A stretch of DNA of 64,000 nucleotides from Paenibacillus peoriae (GTDB lineage Bacteria > Bacillota > Bacilli > Paenibacillales > Paenibacillaceae), in assembly GCF_022531965.1 (NCBI RefSeq), contig NZ_CP092831.1, forward strand, positions 4,101,001 to 4,165,000, read 5' to 3'. Under the pieces are notes generated by a model. That model did no database searches and was not told where the DNA came from. It worked only from the letters and a program-made list of their open reading frames with translations. A program made the translations under genes and the position numbers. This document shows, one piece after another, positions 1 through 9,480 of the stretch (its first letter is position 1; the number at the start of each line of letters is the position of its first letter).

Positions 1-25
1 TCCTTAAATCATATTTACAATTACA

Positions 26-1069
26 TCATTCCATCATATTAAATATTGTTTTGTCTTCACGTGCCCGAGCCAATTCCAAAGGTGTTTTTCCATTATCATC
101 TTTAGCCTGAATGTCGGCCCCATATCTTAATAGGATTTCAACTGCTGCTGCATTTCCATTGCTGACAGCTCTATGCAAGGCTGATTGTTTATACTGGTTC
201 CTACATTCAATATTAGCCCCATGATCCAACAGGAATTGAATACCCAAAACGTTATTACAATCCGCAAAATTATGTAAAGGGGGAAACGGTTTCTTTTCGA
301 AATTCACATCACAGCCCAGCTCTAAAATATCATTTAACAGAGCTTCATCTTTACAATGAAGAGCGATTCCGAAACCCTTCTTTTCTACCTCTTTTTGATA
401 GATATCCGCATATTCCGTATGTATATAATTCACAATATCACTTGAATATCTAAATGCAATTTCAAGCGGTGTTTCAGCCAACGCACGTTTTCCTACATTT
501 GCCCCTTTTTCTGCTAAAAGTCTAAATGCCTCTAAATTATTGTGTTTACAGCAAAACTGCAAAGCTGTGCCGTGATATTTCAAAACCTTATCTAAATTGG
601 ACTTACTTGCGTTCGCAACGAGTTCCTTGATTCCTTCCATATCATTCATATAGCATGCAAACACTAGAGTTTCTTTAATTTTTTCGGCCTTTAATGATTT
701 CCGTAAGGTTACTTTACTTTCCTCTCCCTCCGGTTCCAAATCATATCTCTGGTAGATAATCAATTCGAAGACATCACTATCAAAAAGCTCTGGATTCATA
801 TCGTTGACAATACTATATTCGATTAATTTCCCAGCTTCCACTTTGATACAAAGAATCCCCTTTCCGATCATTATCCTCTCAATCTCATTTGTATATTTTT
901 CAAAAAGAAAAACAGTTACATCACTAACATATGAGACTTCATTTTCAACAATCCTATAATACCCACTGGTAAACGAATTCTCTGTGCCTGATATTAAATA
1001 AATATATGTTTTCCCTTTAACCACAGATTCATTGACAATGCTGTTAACTAAATTGTCCACACTTTTCAT
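26..1069 (-). CDS. Ankyrin-repeat protein
   Basis: The C-terminal two thirds (about residues 130-345) carry ankyrin repeats, seen as TALQFCCKHNN, GANVGKRALAETPLEIA, KQSALHRAVSNGN and DDNGKTPLELA. These are protein-protein interaction modules. The N-terminal 120 residues match no family I recognise. No signal peptide or membrane segment is visible, so it is probably cytoplasmic. The ATG follows a GGAGG at good spacing. It is the leftmost gene, next to a polymorphic-toxin region. Ankyrin proteins are a known class of immunity proteins in such loci, but no toxin gene lies beside this one here, so an immunity role is only inference. Confidence 0.85.
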   Translation of the reverse strand: MKSVDNLVNSIVNESVVKGKTYIYLISGTENSFTSGYYRIVENEVSYVSDVTVFLFEKYTNEIERIMIGKGILCIKVEAGKLIEYSIVNDMNPELFDSDVFELIIYQRYDLEPEGEESKVTLRKSLKAEKIKETLVFACYMNDMEGIKELVANASKSNLDKVLKYHGTALQFCCKHNNLEAFRLLAEKGANVGKRALAETPLEIAFRYSSDIVNYIHTEYADIYQKEVEKKGFGIALHCKDEALLNDILELGCDVNFEKKPFPPLHNFADCNNVLGIQFLLDHGANIECRNQYKQSALHRAVSNGNAAAVEILLRYGADIQAKDDNGKTPLELARAREDKTIFNMME

Positions 1070-1664
1070 AATTCATGCCTCCATGACTATACCTTCTCTA
1101 TTTCAGTATATTAGCATGAAATTCCTGCACCCAGTAAAAAACCAAACTGATTTTGAGCCCATTCAATTAAATTGTGTGAATTTGGAGTTTTAGCCTTCTT
1201 GAAATTGAAGCCATTTAACGCCAAGCTTCCATCCTGTGAAGGTTGAATCTATATTTTATTTAAAATCCACAAAGGTAAATATGTTACTTATTTATTATTA
1301 CCTCACAGAAACATACAACACTCCGCATGCCTTTTGAATAAAAATAATATGTTCCCGCACTTAACCCTAAAGCGTTTTTTTGAATGCAGGAACATAATCA
1401 AGTGTCTTAAACCCTCGTACATCAATGCTTCTGATCTCGATATATTACTACCACGCACTCCACATGCCTTGAGTGTACAAAAATGATGACCCTAAGGCCT
1501 GGTCGCCCCTTGGCGGAAAATCTATCGTTTTTAGATCAGAGTCTTTATGTCTTTCTTTTTTTATTTTCTACTGAAAGTGTCCCTCCTGATCCATCTGCCC
1601 CAAGGCAGTCTTGGTTTTTATGACTTTCTGACAATCCTGTCAAACATAAAACCAGTAAAATAAT
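1070..1664. other. Gene-free interval at the left edge of repeat copy 1
   Basis: I see no convincing gene. From about 1340 the sequence is the start of the long segment repeated at 39072. A dyad (TATGTTCCCGCA with TGCAGGAACATA, about 1349-1396) and a CCAAG/CTTGG hairpin followed by a T-run (about 1607-1620) are present; both also occur in copy 2. Confidence 0.6.
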
Positions 1665-3905
1665 TTATTGCTCAACTACCCCAAAATCATCCACATAAAC
1701 ATATGCTGTACCAGGATTCTTGTAAGCATACACTGTTGCCCTGGTAGCGCCTGCTCCGGTTGTAAAAGGAATGTTTACCATTGTCCAGGATGTACTGTCA
1801 GATGTTGCGGATGCATCCGTTCCTTCAAAGCCATTAACGCCAATCTGAATCCGCTCTCCTATGTCTGCCTTAACCCAGGCGGTACACATATAGCTGGTAT
1901 TAGGACTTAGCCCCGTAAGTACCTGCTCGATACCATCTTCTCCGGGTCCCAATCTAACACTCTTAGAGCCGCTTCTTGGTACCGATACACTTGCAGCAGT
2001 ATCTGAATATGTTGCTGCCCATGGTGAGATTATCCCTTTCTCGAAATCAGATTGCCTTACGTTATTAACATAAAGTAAGCTGACACTCTCAAAAACCGGG
2101 TCCGGAGGTGAAGAAAAATCATGCCCGGCAGTCCAGTCAGTCCCACCGAACTCATATGCTCCAATATCCGGTGCCGCACCAACATAATCATTCGTGATTC
2201 CAGATATTACAACCCCTGCATTAATAGCTGGAGAAGTAGACTGCAACCTGAAATCATATGCTGTGGGATTCACAAATAACGGATTGGTTTCTGAGGTAAT
2301 ATTATTTCCCTCTATATGAGTACCAGGCAGTGTAAAGGCTGTAGTAAAGATATTGTTGAAAATTCTGTCGCCGCACATATCTGACTGAAAATTACTTCCC
2401 CAATATCCTACATTTCCGTTACTGTAGGTGGTATTGTTATAAATCAGGTTAAAATTACTGGGTGTATTCAATCTTATCCCTGTATAGTTTCCCCATACAA
2501 CATTATGATGCACAATATAGCCCTTGCTACCGTTATCCAGATAGATACCAGTGCCGGAATAATTCTTTGCCAGATTATCATGGATGTAATTATGATGAAT
2601 TACCGTCCCTTGCCCATCCCAGGCAAATTCATAGAGTATTCCGCAGTCTTTTGTCAGCTTTCCTGCATTGTACAGATTATTATATTGTATCTGGCTGTTT
2701 TGGGTAGGCATAAATATCAGATGACGCCCAGCGTTATATACCGTATTATGACTGATTAGATGGTTTGCCCCCAATAGATAGATTGCCGGAATATCCGCTG
2801 CCGAATAATTTGCTTCATGAATAAGATTATTAATTACCTTATTTCCTGTTCCCTCTATACTCACCAGATTACCGGAACTGTAGGTCAAAGTACTGTCTCT
2901 AAGCTCATTATTGGTACCGGACATAAATATCCCTGTACTGTATTGTCTCGTAACATCCGAATCATGACTGACATATTCCGCAATCATATTAGAAACTTTA
3001 CAGTAATTAGAATTCGACATTTTAATGCTGGAGGCAAAGATATTAATTCCGGTAATATTTATGTAAGATCGGGAACTTAAATCAAATGCATAAGTCCGCT
3101 TCTTTGCTCCTACTGTCAAAGTATTCGGATCAACTCCACCAGGTGCCCATAAATAAAGTCTGCCAGTAGTGCTGTCATAATACCATTCTCCCGCACTGTC
3201 AAGATCTTCAAGATTACCAGTAATATAATAGCTGTTACCGCCTGTCGCTGCAGTATCTATTTGATCAAAGGTAATGGAGCCGTCACTTGAGCTGGTAATG
3301 GTACTTTTATAAGATTTGTAGCCTGTTCCCGGAACACTCCAAACCGTTTTGCCAACCCAGTATCCAGGTGCATGAGTTAAGTTTCCATCCTTGATGGTTG
3401 TAGTGGAACCGGAATCAACTGTTGCATATGTTGAATTTAAGGGATCAAGTGTTGATGAATTGGGCCATCTAGCTTCAAATTGCATTTGCTTATTAACAAA
3501 TATCTGATTTTTTGTTCCAAGGGAACCCCTCATTTCCGCATAATAGATGGATCCGGAGTAATTTTTCCAGCCAGTAACCGGATCGGCACCGGATACCGTT
3601 ACGTTCTCTCCTGTATAAGCCTCAAAGTTTATGGGTTTTGCAGAAGTTCCGGAAGTATGAAGTGTTACTGTTTCCCGGTATGTACCACCTCGTATGATGC
3701 AGGTATCTCCGGCTTTCATGGTATCTGCTGCCTTTTGTATGGTTTTCCATGGATTTGATAGTGTACCGGTCCCAGTGATGTCATTCCCCGTTGTAGAAAC
3801 ATAATATACGGAATTTGCCTTTACAGTTTCCACACCCAGATTAAAAGTAAATACATAAATCATCATAATTACAACTAAAAATCTAAAGCCTGTTCTCTTA
3901 TTCAT
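1665..3905 (-). CDS. Secreted right-handed parallel beta-helix protein, copy 1
   Basis: A 746-residue protein with a Sec signal peptide (residues 1-30, hydrophobic core FLVVIMMIYVFTFNLG). The YYVSTTGND start and NPWKTIQKAAD region are typical of DUF1565/pectate-lyase-like beta-helix proteins. Repeated N-x-x-x-N-N-x-I turns fill residues 250-560, and a C-terminal jelly-roll carbohydrate-binding-like domain follows (SGSKSVRLGPGEDG to YVYVDDFGVVEQ). It probably binds or cleaves polysaccharide outside the cell; substrate unknown. The start has AGGAGG. It differs from the copy at 39400 by about eight residues, including a Cys for Tyr and a Pro for Ser, so the duplication is recent or maintained by recombination. 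Confidence 0.9.
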   Translation of the reverse strand: MNKRTGFRFLVVIMMIYVFTFNLGVETVKANSVYYVSTTGNDITGTGTLSNPWKTIQKAADTMKAGDTCIIRGGTYRETVTLHTSGTSAKPINFEAYTGENVTVSGADPVTGWKNYSGSIYYAEMRGSLGTKNQIFVNKQMQFEARWPNSSTLDPLNSTYATVDSGSTTTIKDGNLTHAPGYWVGKTVWSVPGTGYKSYKSTITSSSDGSITFDQIDTAATGGNSYYITGNLEDLDSAGEWYYDSTTGRLYLWAPGGVDPNTLTVGAKKRTYAFDLSSRSYINITGINIFASSIKMSNSNYCKVSNMIAEYVSHDSDVTRQYSTGIFMSGTNNELRDSTLTYSSGNLVSIEGTGNKVINNLIHEANYSAADIPAIYLLGANHLISHNTVYNAGRHLIFMPTQNSQIQYNNLYNAGKLTKDCGILYEFAWDGQGTVIHHNYIHDNLAKNYSGTGIYLDNGSKGYIVHHNVVWGNYTGIRLNTPSNFNLIYNNTTYSNGNVGYWGSNFQSDMCGDRIFNNIFTTAFTLPGTHIEGNNITSETNPLFVNPTAYDFRLQSTSPAINAGVVISGITNDYVGAAPDIGAYEFGGTDWTAGHDFSSPPDPVFESVSLLYVNNVRQSDFEKGIISPWAATYSDTAASVSVPRSGSKSVRLGPGEDGIEQVLTGLSPNTSYMCTAWVKADIGERIQIGVNGFEGTDASATSDSTSWTMVNIPFTTGAGATRATVYAYKNPGTAYVYVDDFGVVEQ

Positions 3906-4099
3906 AGCTTACCTCCTGGAATGAATTCTATTTTTAGATACGGCTTCTACGCCTGGGCTTAAGTTCACTGCTAGATATGTTCTAATATAGAAATTTGTGT
4001 ATATATAAGCCCTTAGTTATTTAATCGACTTATACCGACTTAAAGTTTATGATTCTTTCGGCGAAGCTTCTCCGATACTGAACCCATCCAGCCATTTCA

Positions 4100-4357
4100 T
4101 TGACCATGCATGGTATTATTTTCTTTCCGAAATGGGTGCATGAGCATCCAGAGATTAAAGTACGCTATCAAAATGATTTCATCCCTCTGATGGAAGAATC
4201 GCGTGAAAAGTATGAGACTTATCCGAAGCATGTAGTTCCTGAATTCGCATATATTACTTTCATTGAAAATGCAGGTGTGAACAACGAGAAGTTGATTGCC
4301 CAGGCACCTTACGCGGGCATGACAGATGATATTCGTGCGGGTAAGTTGCAAGCATAG
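4100..4357 (+). CDS. Unrecognised 85-residue reading frame, probable gene remnant
   Basis: Starts with TTG and has no clear ribosome binding site. The protein ([29 protein letters not shown]) has ordinary protein composition but no family I can name. An in-frame stop lies only about 20 bases upstream of the start, so it looks like the 3' end of a longer gene. The copy at 41835 differs by only two residues. The opposite strand is also open, but the plus-strand composition is more protein-like. Confidence 0.4.
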   Translation: MTMHGIIFFPKWVHEHPEIKVRYQNDFIPLMEESREKYETYPKHVVPEFAYITFIENAGVNNEKLIAQAPYAGMTDDIRAGKLQA

Positions 4358-4421
4358 TCAATCAAGGCGAATTGAACTAAAAAGCCTGAGCCTGTGTCCC
4401 ATAACGTAAGACAAATTAAAA

Positions 4422-4481
4422 CACCTACCAACCTGGTCATACCCTGTCTACTTGACAGGGGTATGACCAGGTTGGTAGGTG
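4422..4481. repeat. Long hairpin, 27-bp stem with 5-base loop, copy 1
   Basis: The arm CACCTACCAACCTGGTCAT... pairs with its complement across a short loop, with one bulged C. It recurs exactly at 42157-42216. There is no T-run after it, so it is not a classic terminator. It may be an insertion-element relic or a structured RNA. Confidence 0.8.
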
Positions 4482-4528
4482 CCCAGCATCTTTTTTAATG
4501 TTCTCTATAACCATCTAATCTCCATTGG

Positions 4529-4741
4529 CTATTCTTCTTTCTCTTTTTCATCATGAAGCATCATCTCTAATACAACATATACAAACTGTGCTCCGTCCTT
4601 CATGCCCTGCCAGTACAAAGCTTCATTCTCCAATGCTTGCTTGTAATGATGCTTATCCTCCCATTCCGAGAATTCAGGTCTGTTCACAATATCCATCTCA
4701 GAAAGTCTCTTCGGTTCCTCTGGGCAGGGCATTAGGATCAA
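4529..4741 (-). CDS. Small acidic hypothetical protein, probably truncated
   Basis: A 70-residue frame whose second half (YKQALENEALYWQGMKDGAQFVYVVLEMM) resembles the YMEGVKDGIRLILPVI end of the protein at 9135-9422. Both look like members of one small Paenibacillus-type family. The first 15 codons overlap the zeta-toxin remnant in another frame, so the true protein may begin at the internal Met before DIVNRPEF, or be a fused relic. The copy at 42264 is nearly identical. Confidence 0.45.
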   Translation of the reverse strand: MILMPCPEEPKRLSEMDIVNRPEFSEWEDKHHYKQALENEALYWQGMKDGAQFVYVVLEMMLHDEKEKEE

Positions 4742-4838
4742 TATTTACGCTAATTCCCAGTCGGTCAACAACCAGGTTCTCAATCGTACTTTTATCGCTT
4801 CCATTATTTCCCGCAAATACATACATCATTGGTATATG
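4698..4838 (-). pseudogene. Zeta-toxin P-loop remnant, copy 1
   Basis: Minus-strand translation gives MYVFAGNNGSDKSTIENL followed by VVDRLGISVNIDPNALPRG, the N-terminal nucleotide-binding segment of zeta-toxin kinases (known family: UDP-N-acetylglucosamine kinases). It then meets a stop. The Walker A glycine is replaced (GSDKS). The rest of the kinase is absent. Confidence 0.65.
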
Positions 4839-5074
4839 TTGACCTTCCCTGCATCTGTTTTATTAAAGTAATTGAACCACAGCAAGTTGATTGCACGTCA
4901 CAGAAGGGAATAACCTTATTTTGTTCAACTCCAAATCCTTACGTTCAAAAATGGTATCCGATCTCGGCACTTGCATATTACCATATTCCTATATTAACTC
5001 ATGTTACACTTCCCTCTCATACTCCTACTTCCAAAAATACACATAGTAAATACACCAACCAATGGGTCATTCTG

Positions 5075-5102
5075 TAAACTAAATCTCTCTTTTAACCGAT
5101 AA
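5075..5102 (+). promoter_or_regulatory. Sigma-D-like (motility sigma factor) promoter, spike locus 1
   Basis: TAAA, 16 bases, ACCGATAA. The known sigma-D/FliA consensus is TAAA-N14-16-GCCGATAT. The same arrangement occurs upstream of the other two spike loci (43930 and 51547). It lies about 190 bases before the VgrG start. Confidence 0.6.
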
Positions 5103-5291
5103 ATACATATGCTGGACTGTTATTTAAATATCACATCTCGTAACTTTATACCCAACAAACTCAGTGATACATATGGGTCTTGACTCAAAGTTGTATTCAT
5201 CCATTTCTTCTATTAGTCAGACTCGAATTAAAAATGCTGCACTTTACTTTTGTAATCAGCCATCGCATCTAGAAAGGAGTTATGAACTCAC

Positions 5292-8200
5292 TTGAGCGTA
5301 TTATCAGATGGGATCGGATATGAAAGCCTACGCTTTTATGGTCCCTTTCAGCCCCTACACATCGATCAACTTCAAATAACACGTACCATTAACGATCATG
5401 TCTATTTACATATCAGTGGCATGCTCTCCGAAGAACAGGGAGCAGCTTGTATCGGTCAAAATATGGAGCAAGAGCCGATTGTGATTCGTCAGTTGAATGA
5501 TCAGGGACAATCGCTGAGAAGGCTGTTCCATGGGATTGTTACACGTATGTCCGTACACTGTGTGCGAGGCGTGTATACATTTGAACTGGAGGCCGCTTCC
5601 CATTCATACCAGATGGATATTAAACGTAAAAGACGCTCCTATCAAGATATTCACCGTACTTATGATGATCTGGTCACAGCACTGGTTCGAAAATATCAGT
5701 ACGGAGATGCCATTGATACGGTAAGCCACTATGCCAAACTAAAGACATTTGTTTTACAATATGATGAGACCGATTGGGCGTTTTTAAAACGCCTCGCTTC
5801 TCGCTTCGGCTCCGTACTTGTGCCAGAGGTAACCGCAGCCTCGCCCAAGGTTTTCTTCGGAATGCCGGAAGGCAAGCAGCATAAGGTGGAGCGAGATGTA
5901 TTTTATCGAGTACGTAAAACGTTTCATGAACTGGATGCCGAAAAATTAGGAGAACAACGTGCTGGCTCGTATATCACCTATATGATTGAAAGTCTGCAAT
6001 ACTATGCGCTCGGCGACCTCATTACGTTACCCATCGGACAAGGAAAAGAACTGGTCGTGGTTCGGGCAGTAACAACGTTAGCAGATGGCTTACTGCGTAC
6101 TCGTTATGATCTTCAAGCTGAACAGGATATTCGCTATGCACGGTATGAGAACGATCAGGCGACCGGGATTTCGCTGACAGGAACGGTGCTGAAGGTACAG
6201 CATGATTTTGTACAGCTTCAACTGGACATCGACCCAAAGCAAGATCCTGCCAAAGCCTGCTGGTTTCCTGTAGCAACTCGATATGTAGCTGAAGAACATA
6301 GTGGCTGGTACGATATGCCTGAGATCGGGGAACAAGTCGAGTTATATCTGCCTACACATCACGAACAGGATGCCTATGTGACAGATTCATTACGACAACA
6401 ACGCCACGCGAATGGACAGCCAAATGTGAAGGTATGGCAACATGTGCAAGGTAGCGGCGTAGAAATGTCTGAGCATGAGCTGACTCTATCCACCTCCGGT
6501 GAATTTTCCATTACACTTCATGAAGGTAACGGCATTACGATTGACAGTCCGGGGAATGTGCAGATTCAGGGTGGTCATGTGAAGCTGGGTGCAGGTGAGG
6601 AACTATCATTGGAAGCTGGCACGGCGCTATACTTAAAAGGTGGAGCCAGCAGCATGGTATTGGATGGTGAGACAGACACCAAAGCCCCAGTGATTTATCA
6701 AGAAGGTACGGTAAAAGCTCCAGTTTTCGTAGCTGACCTTCCTCCTGTACCTGAGCCTCCATTGATGAGTATTAAAGCCTATGAAGCGGCTCAAACTGCA
6801 GTAACAGCCAAAGCTCCATCCAGCAACACTCCTACCGCAAAAGTGACAAGTCCGGTAGCCCTTCAACAGGCCAAAGCCTTGATGAGTACGGTATCTAAGC
6901 TTTTAGGCTCCATTCCGGTGATGGGAAAAGTGGCTGGTGCTGTTATAGGAGCACTAAGTGGGCCTGCTTCGGGTGTCATTCTGAAAGCAACCGCAGCGAT
7001 CCCTGTTCGGAGCAAAGGGACACCTACGGTTGGAGGAGGCGGTAAGGGAACCAGAATTCATCCGTTAAAATACTTGGCTGGTTTAACAATGCAGGGACTG
7101 GTCAGTCAATACGAGTATGAGCGAGCTCAGGAAGCCTATTATAACAAGTGGATTTTGGGGAAAGTGTATACAAGTGCTCGTCATGTGGCTCATTCCGGTG
7201 GAACATTGGAGCTGGTTCAAAACTTGCTGAAAGAGTCTAAGATGATGGTTCATGCGTATCAGCAGGTTCCTAAAAGTGTTCGTGAAAAATGGATTAGGGA
7301 TTATATGAAGCAACAACCTCCTCCTAAGCCGCTTTCCCCAGAAGAAGAAAAATTACAGAGAACAAAAAAGTATGTGCAAAGTATTCGTGACTGGGAAGCT
7401 AATCGTCCCGAACCCCCTAAAAAAAGCTTTGGCGAGGAAACGACACTCTTTTTCCAGGGCATGGAGGAAACAGTTCAAGCGAACGTTGAAGGCTTAAAAC
7501 AGTTAAAAGATGCTCTTATCGAGCATCCTGTGGATACTATAAGTACTATAGTGTCAGGCCAATATGAAGAGGCAAAGGGAAATTTGGTATTTGCTAAAAA
7601 TTATGTTTTGGATCAGGAAAATGCCAGAGAAGAGTATCTCAAAGGTTTAAAAGAAGACGATAAACGGATGTTAGAGAAGGGCCAAAGTTACATGGAGGGT
7701 GAGACATTAGCTGGGATGCTAATTAGCTCTCTTCTGGGTAAGGGAAAAATAAAAGGTGGAAAAGGGAAACATCATAATTCCAAAGATGCTCCAGAACCAA
7801 AACCCTTGAAGCCAACGAATGAGCCGAAATCGAGTCAAACTAAAACTGAGGGGACGGGTAAAGCTAATCTAAAAAAAATTCCCCGAATCTCTGAAGTTGA
7901 AGTCAATTTCAAAAGGAATCCAAAACATGATAAAGTAGAATTTGAAAGACAGCTAAAGGCTCAAGAGGAAGGACTTAATTCCTTAACCGTTGATGAGTTT
8001 ATCAAAAATAGAGATAGATATTTAAAAGAAGGACGAGCACCCGAAGGTGATACTGCGCAAAAAGCTGCGAGAGAAAAAGCATACTTGGATAAGGTTACTG
8101 AGTTAAGAAAAGAAGGAGTGGATAAAGAAGAAGCAAAAAAACAAGCTAGTAAATGGCTAGATGGTCAGGCGGCATTACATAATCCTGATCAAATTGCTGG

Positions 8201-8372
8201 AGGTATACCAGAACATGTCAGTGGAGTGGGGGATAGAAGGATTAACTCTTCTCTTGGCTCCCAATGGAAAAAAAGGGCGGGTAAAATAGATGAACATGTA
8301 AGATCAGCTGCTGAATCTATGACCGAGGCAGAAAGAAAGTCAACTCATTTAAATATTAAACTAACAAATTAA
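5292..8372 (+). CDS. VgrG-like spike protein with C-terminal Ntox15-type DNase
   Basis: A 1026-residue fusion. Residues 1-290 resemble the phage late control D/VgrG gp27-like base (ETDWAFLKRLASRFG), about 295-375 the gp5 OB fold (WYDMPEIGEQVELYLP), and 390-470 a needle of short beta repeats (GNVQIQGGHVKLGAGEELSL). A helical linker follows, then a Gly-Thr-Gly junction near residue 852. The last 170 residues match Ntox15, including ALHNPDQIAGG with the HxxD motif at His963/Asp966; this family includes the Agrobacterium DNase Tde. TTG start with AAAGGAG 12 bases upstream. The immunity gene follows 15 bases downstream. No sheath or tube genes are nearby. Confidence 0.88.
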   Translation: MSVLSDGIGYESLRFYGPFQPLHIDQLQITRTINDHVYLHISGMLSEEQGAACIGQNMEQEPIVIRQLNDQGQSLRRLFHGIVTRMSVHCVRGVYTFELEAASHSYQMDIKRKRRSYQDIHRTYDDLVTALVRKYQYGDAIDTVSHYAKLKTFVLQYDETDWAFLKRLASRFGSVLVPEVTAASPKVFFGMPEGKQHKVERDVFYRVRKTFHELDAEKLGEQRAGSYITYMIESLQYYALGDLITLPIGQGKELVVVRAVTTLADGLLRTRYDLQAEQDIRYARYENDQATGISLTGTVLKVQHDFVQLQLDIDPKQDPAKACWFPVATRYVAEEHSGWYDMPEIGEQVELYLPTHHEQDAYVTDSLRQQRHANGQPNVKVWQHVQGSGVEMSEHELTLSTSGEFSITLHEGNGITIDSPGNVQIQGGHVKLGAGEELSLEAGTALYLKGGASSMVLDGETDTKAPVIYQEGTVKAPVFVADLPPVPEPPLMSIKAYEAAQTAVTAKAPSSNTPTAKVTSPVALQQAKALMSTVSKLLGSIPVMGKVAGAVIGALSGPASGVILKATAAIPVRSKGTPTVGGGGKGTRIHPLKYLAGLTMQGLVSQYEYERAQEAYYNKWILGKVYTSARHVAHSGGTLELVQNLLKESKMMVHAYQQVPKSVREKWIRDYMKQQPPPKPLSPEEEKLQRTKKYVQSIRDWEANRPEPPKKSFGEETTLFFQGMEETVQANVEGLKQLKDALIEHPVDTISTIVSGQYEEAKGNLVFAKNYVLDQENAREEYLKGLKEDDKRMLEKGQSYMEGETLAGMLISSLLGKGKIKGGKGKHHNSKDAPEPKPLKPTNEPKSSQTKTEGTGKANLKKIPRISEVEVNFKRNPKHDKVEFERQLKAQEEGLNSLTVDEFIKNRDRYLKEGRAPEGDTAQKAAREKAYLDKVTELRKEGVDKEEAKKQASKWLDGQAALHNPDQIAGGIPEHVSGVGDRRINSSLGSQWKKRAGKIDEHVRSAAESMTEAERKSTHLNIKLTN

Positions 8373-8387
8373 CAGAGGGAGATCAGG

Positions 8388-8936
8388 ATGGATATTGGAA
8401 TTTTTAATGATTTTGAGCTACATGAAAAGGCTTCTGAAAAACTGATTAATAAATTTGAAGGTAAAGTACCTGAGCAATTAATAGAAGTTTGGAAACAGTA
8501 TGGCTTTGGTAGTATCCTAAATGGATATTTAAAAATAGTAAACCCAGATGAATTTCATTCTTTGCTAGAAGAGGTGTATGTGAGAAGCAAAGAGGCTCTG
8601 GTTTTATTTACTACTTCCATGGGAGATCTACTTATTTGGGAAGATAATAAATATTTACTTTTACTTAATTTTAGAAGAGGAAAGATGCATGGCATATCAT
8701 CTGGGTTTGAATTTTTTTTCTCTGACCTGGAGGATGATTCATCCCTACAAAACGATCTAGATTGGCTACCATATCCTGATGCCATTGAAAAATACGGAAA
8801 ACCAGCATTTGATGAATGCTTTGGTTATGTTCCACTTCTAGGATTAGGCGGTTCCGAAAAGGTAGAAAATCTAGAAAAAGTCAAACTAATTGAGCACATA
8901 TATTTGATTACCCAATTCACGGGTCTTGTTGAGTAA
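8388..8936 (+). CDS. Immunity protein, GAD-like/DUF1851 type (Tdi-like)
   Basis: A 182-residue soluble protein directly downstream of the Ntox15 toxin. LPEQLIEVWKQYGFG-like N-terminal sequence, FTTSMGDLLIWEDN and a C-terminal alpha/beta part fit the GAD-like plus DUF1851 architecture. That architecture is known for Tdi immunity proteins paired with Ntox15 DNases in type VI systems. It presumably binds and blocks the toxin in the producing cell. The start has GAGGGAG. Pairing with the same toxin family as in Agrobacterium strengthens both calls. Confidence 0.8.
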   Translation: MDIGIFNDFELHEKASEKLINKFEGKVPEQLIEVWKQYGFGSILNGYLKIVNPDEFHSLLEEVYVRSKEALVLFTTSMGDLLIWEDNKYLLLLNFRRGKMHGISSGFEFFFSDLEDDSSLQNDLDWLPYPDAIEKYGKPAFDECFGYVPLLGLGGSEKVENLEKVKLIEHIYLITQFTGLVE

Positions 8937-9134
8937 GAAAATTGCTTTCAAAATTATTATACTCCTAAAGGCTCATTCCAACTTGATTTATAAGGTGGAT
9001 AAGTCTTTTATCTGTTCAAGATTAGTAACTAAGTAACATAGCAAGCCACTTACTGCACTAAAACAATGACTTGCCATCCCTCCCCATCAGAGTTAACATA
9101 CACACACTTCAACAACGGGAGGGAGAATGTATTT

Positions 9135-9422
9135 ATGTCAAATTGGCCAGAATGGTTTCTCGAAGCATTACGCCAACGATTTTATCAATTAGAACTCGCT
9201 GGCGAACAAAACGCTTCATGCTCATCTGAGGACAAAAATCTATTCACTCAAATGGATCAATTCAAAATCAACCAAACTGAAGATATTCAACATCTGCTAT
9301 CCGAATGGGAAGAAAGCATAGGCTATCAGTTAAGCCAAGACAAACAATCCATCTATATGGAAGGAGTAAAAGACGGGATTCGATTGATTCTTCCCGTCAT
9401 ACACCCCACAGTTACTCGTTAG
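9135..9422 (+). CDS. Small hypothetical protein
   Basis: 95 residues starting MSNWPEWFLEAL after a strong GGGAGGGAG. The end (SIYMEGVKDGIRLILPVI) resembles the fragments at 4529 and 42264. No catalytic motif or membrane segment is seen. It sits between the immunity gene and the end of the serine recombinase gene, so it may mark the left flank of the phage-like element. Function unknown. Confidence 0.6.
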   Translation: MSNWPEWFLEALRQRFYQLELAGEQNASCSSEDKNLFTQMDQFKINQTEDIQHLLSEWEESIGYQLSQDKQSIYMEGVKDGIRLILPVIHPTVTR

Positions 9423-9480
9423 CTTTTGATCGTTTTAGCTATAGTTTCTCTAGTTCCTAAATTCATGTAACAACACTCTA

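Larger units (their letters stand above)
1340..7285. repeat. Long direct repeat, copy 1 (degraded)
   Basis: This segment matches 39072-46128 in the same orientation. It holds the beta-helix gene, a small plus-strand reading frame, a long hairpin, a zeta-toxin remnant, the spike promoter and the constant part of the VgrG gene. Copy 1 is about 1.1 kb shorter because blocks between the zeta remnant and the promoter are missing. Similarity ends in the VgrG gene before the toxin domain, around the codons for MVHAYQQVPKSV. Confidence 0.9.

Noticed and set aside
2462..3080. Several plus-strand frames opposite the beta-helix gene, repeated at 40197-40815
   Set aside because: Shadows of the beta-helix coding strand; conserved only because the DNA is duplicated.
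9423..9480. attL site for the serine recombinase, with partner near 31.6-32 kb
   Set aside because: No shared core sequence could be recognised by eye between the two flanks.
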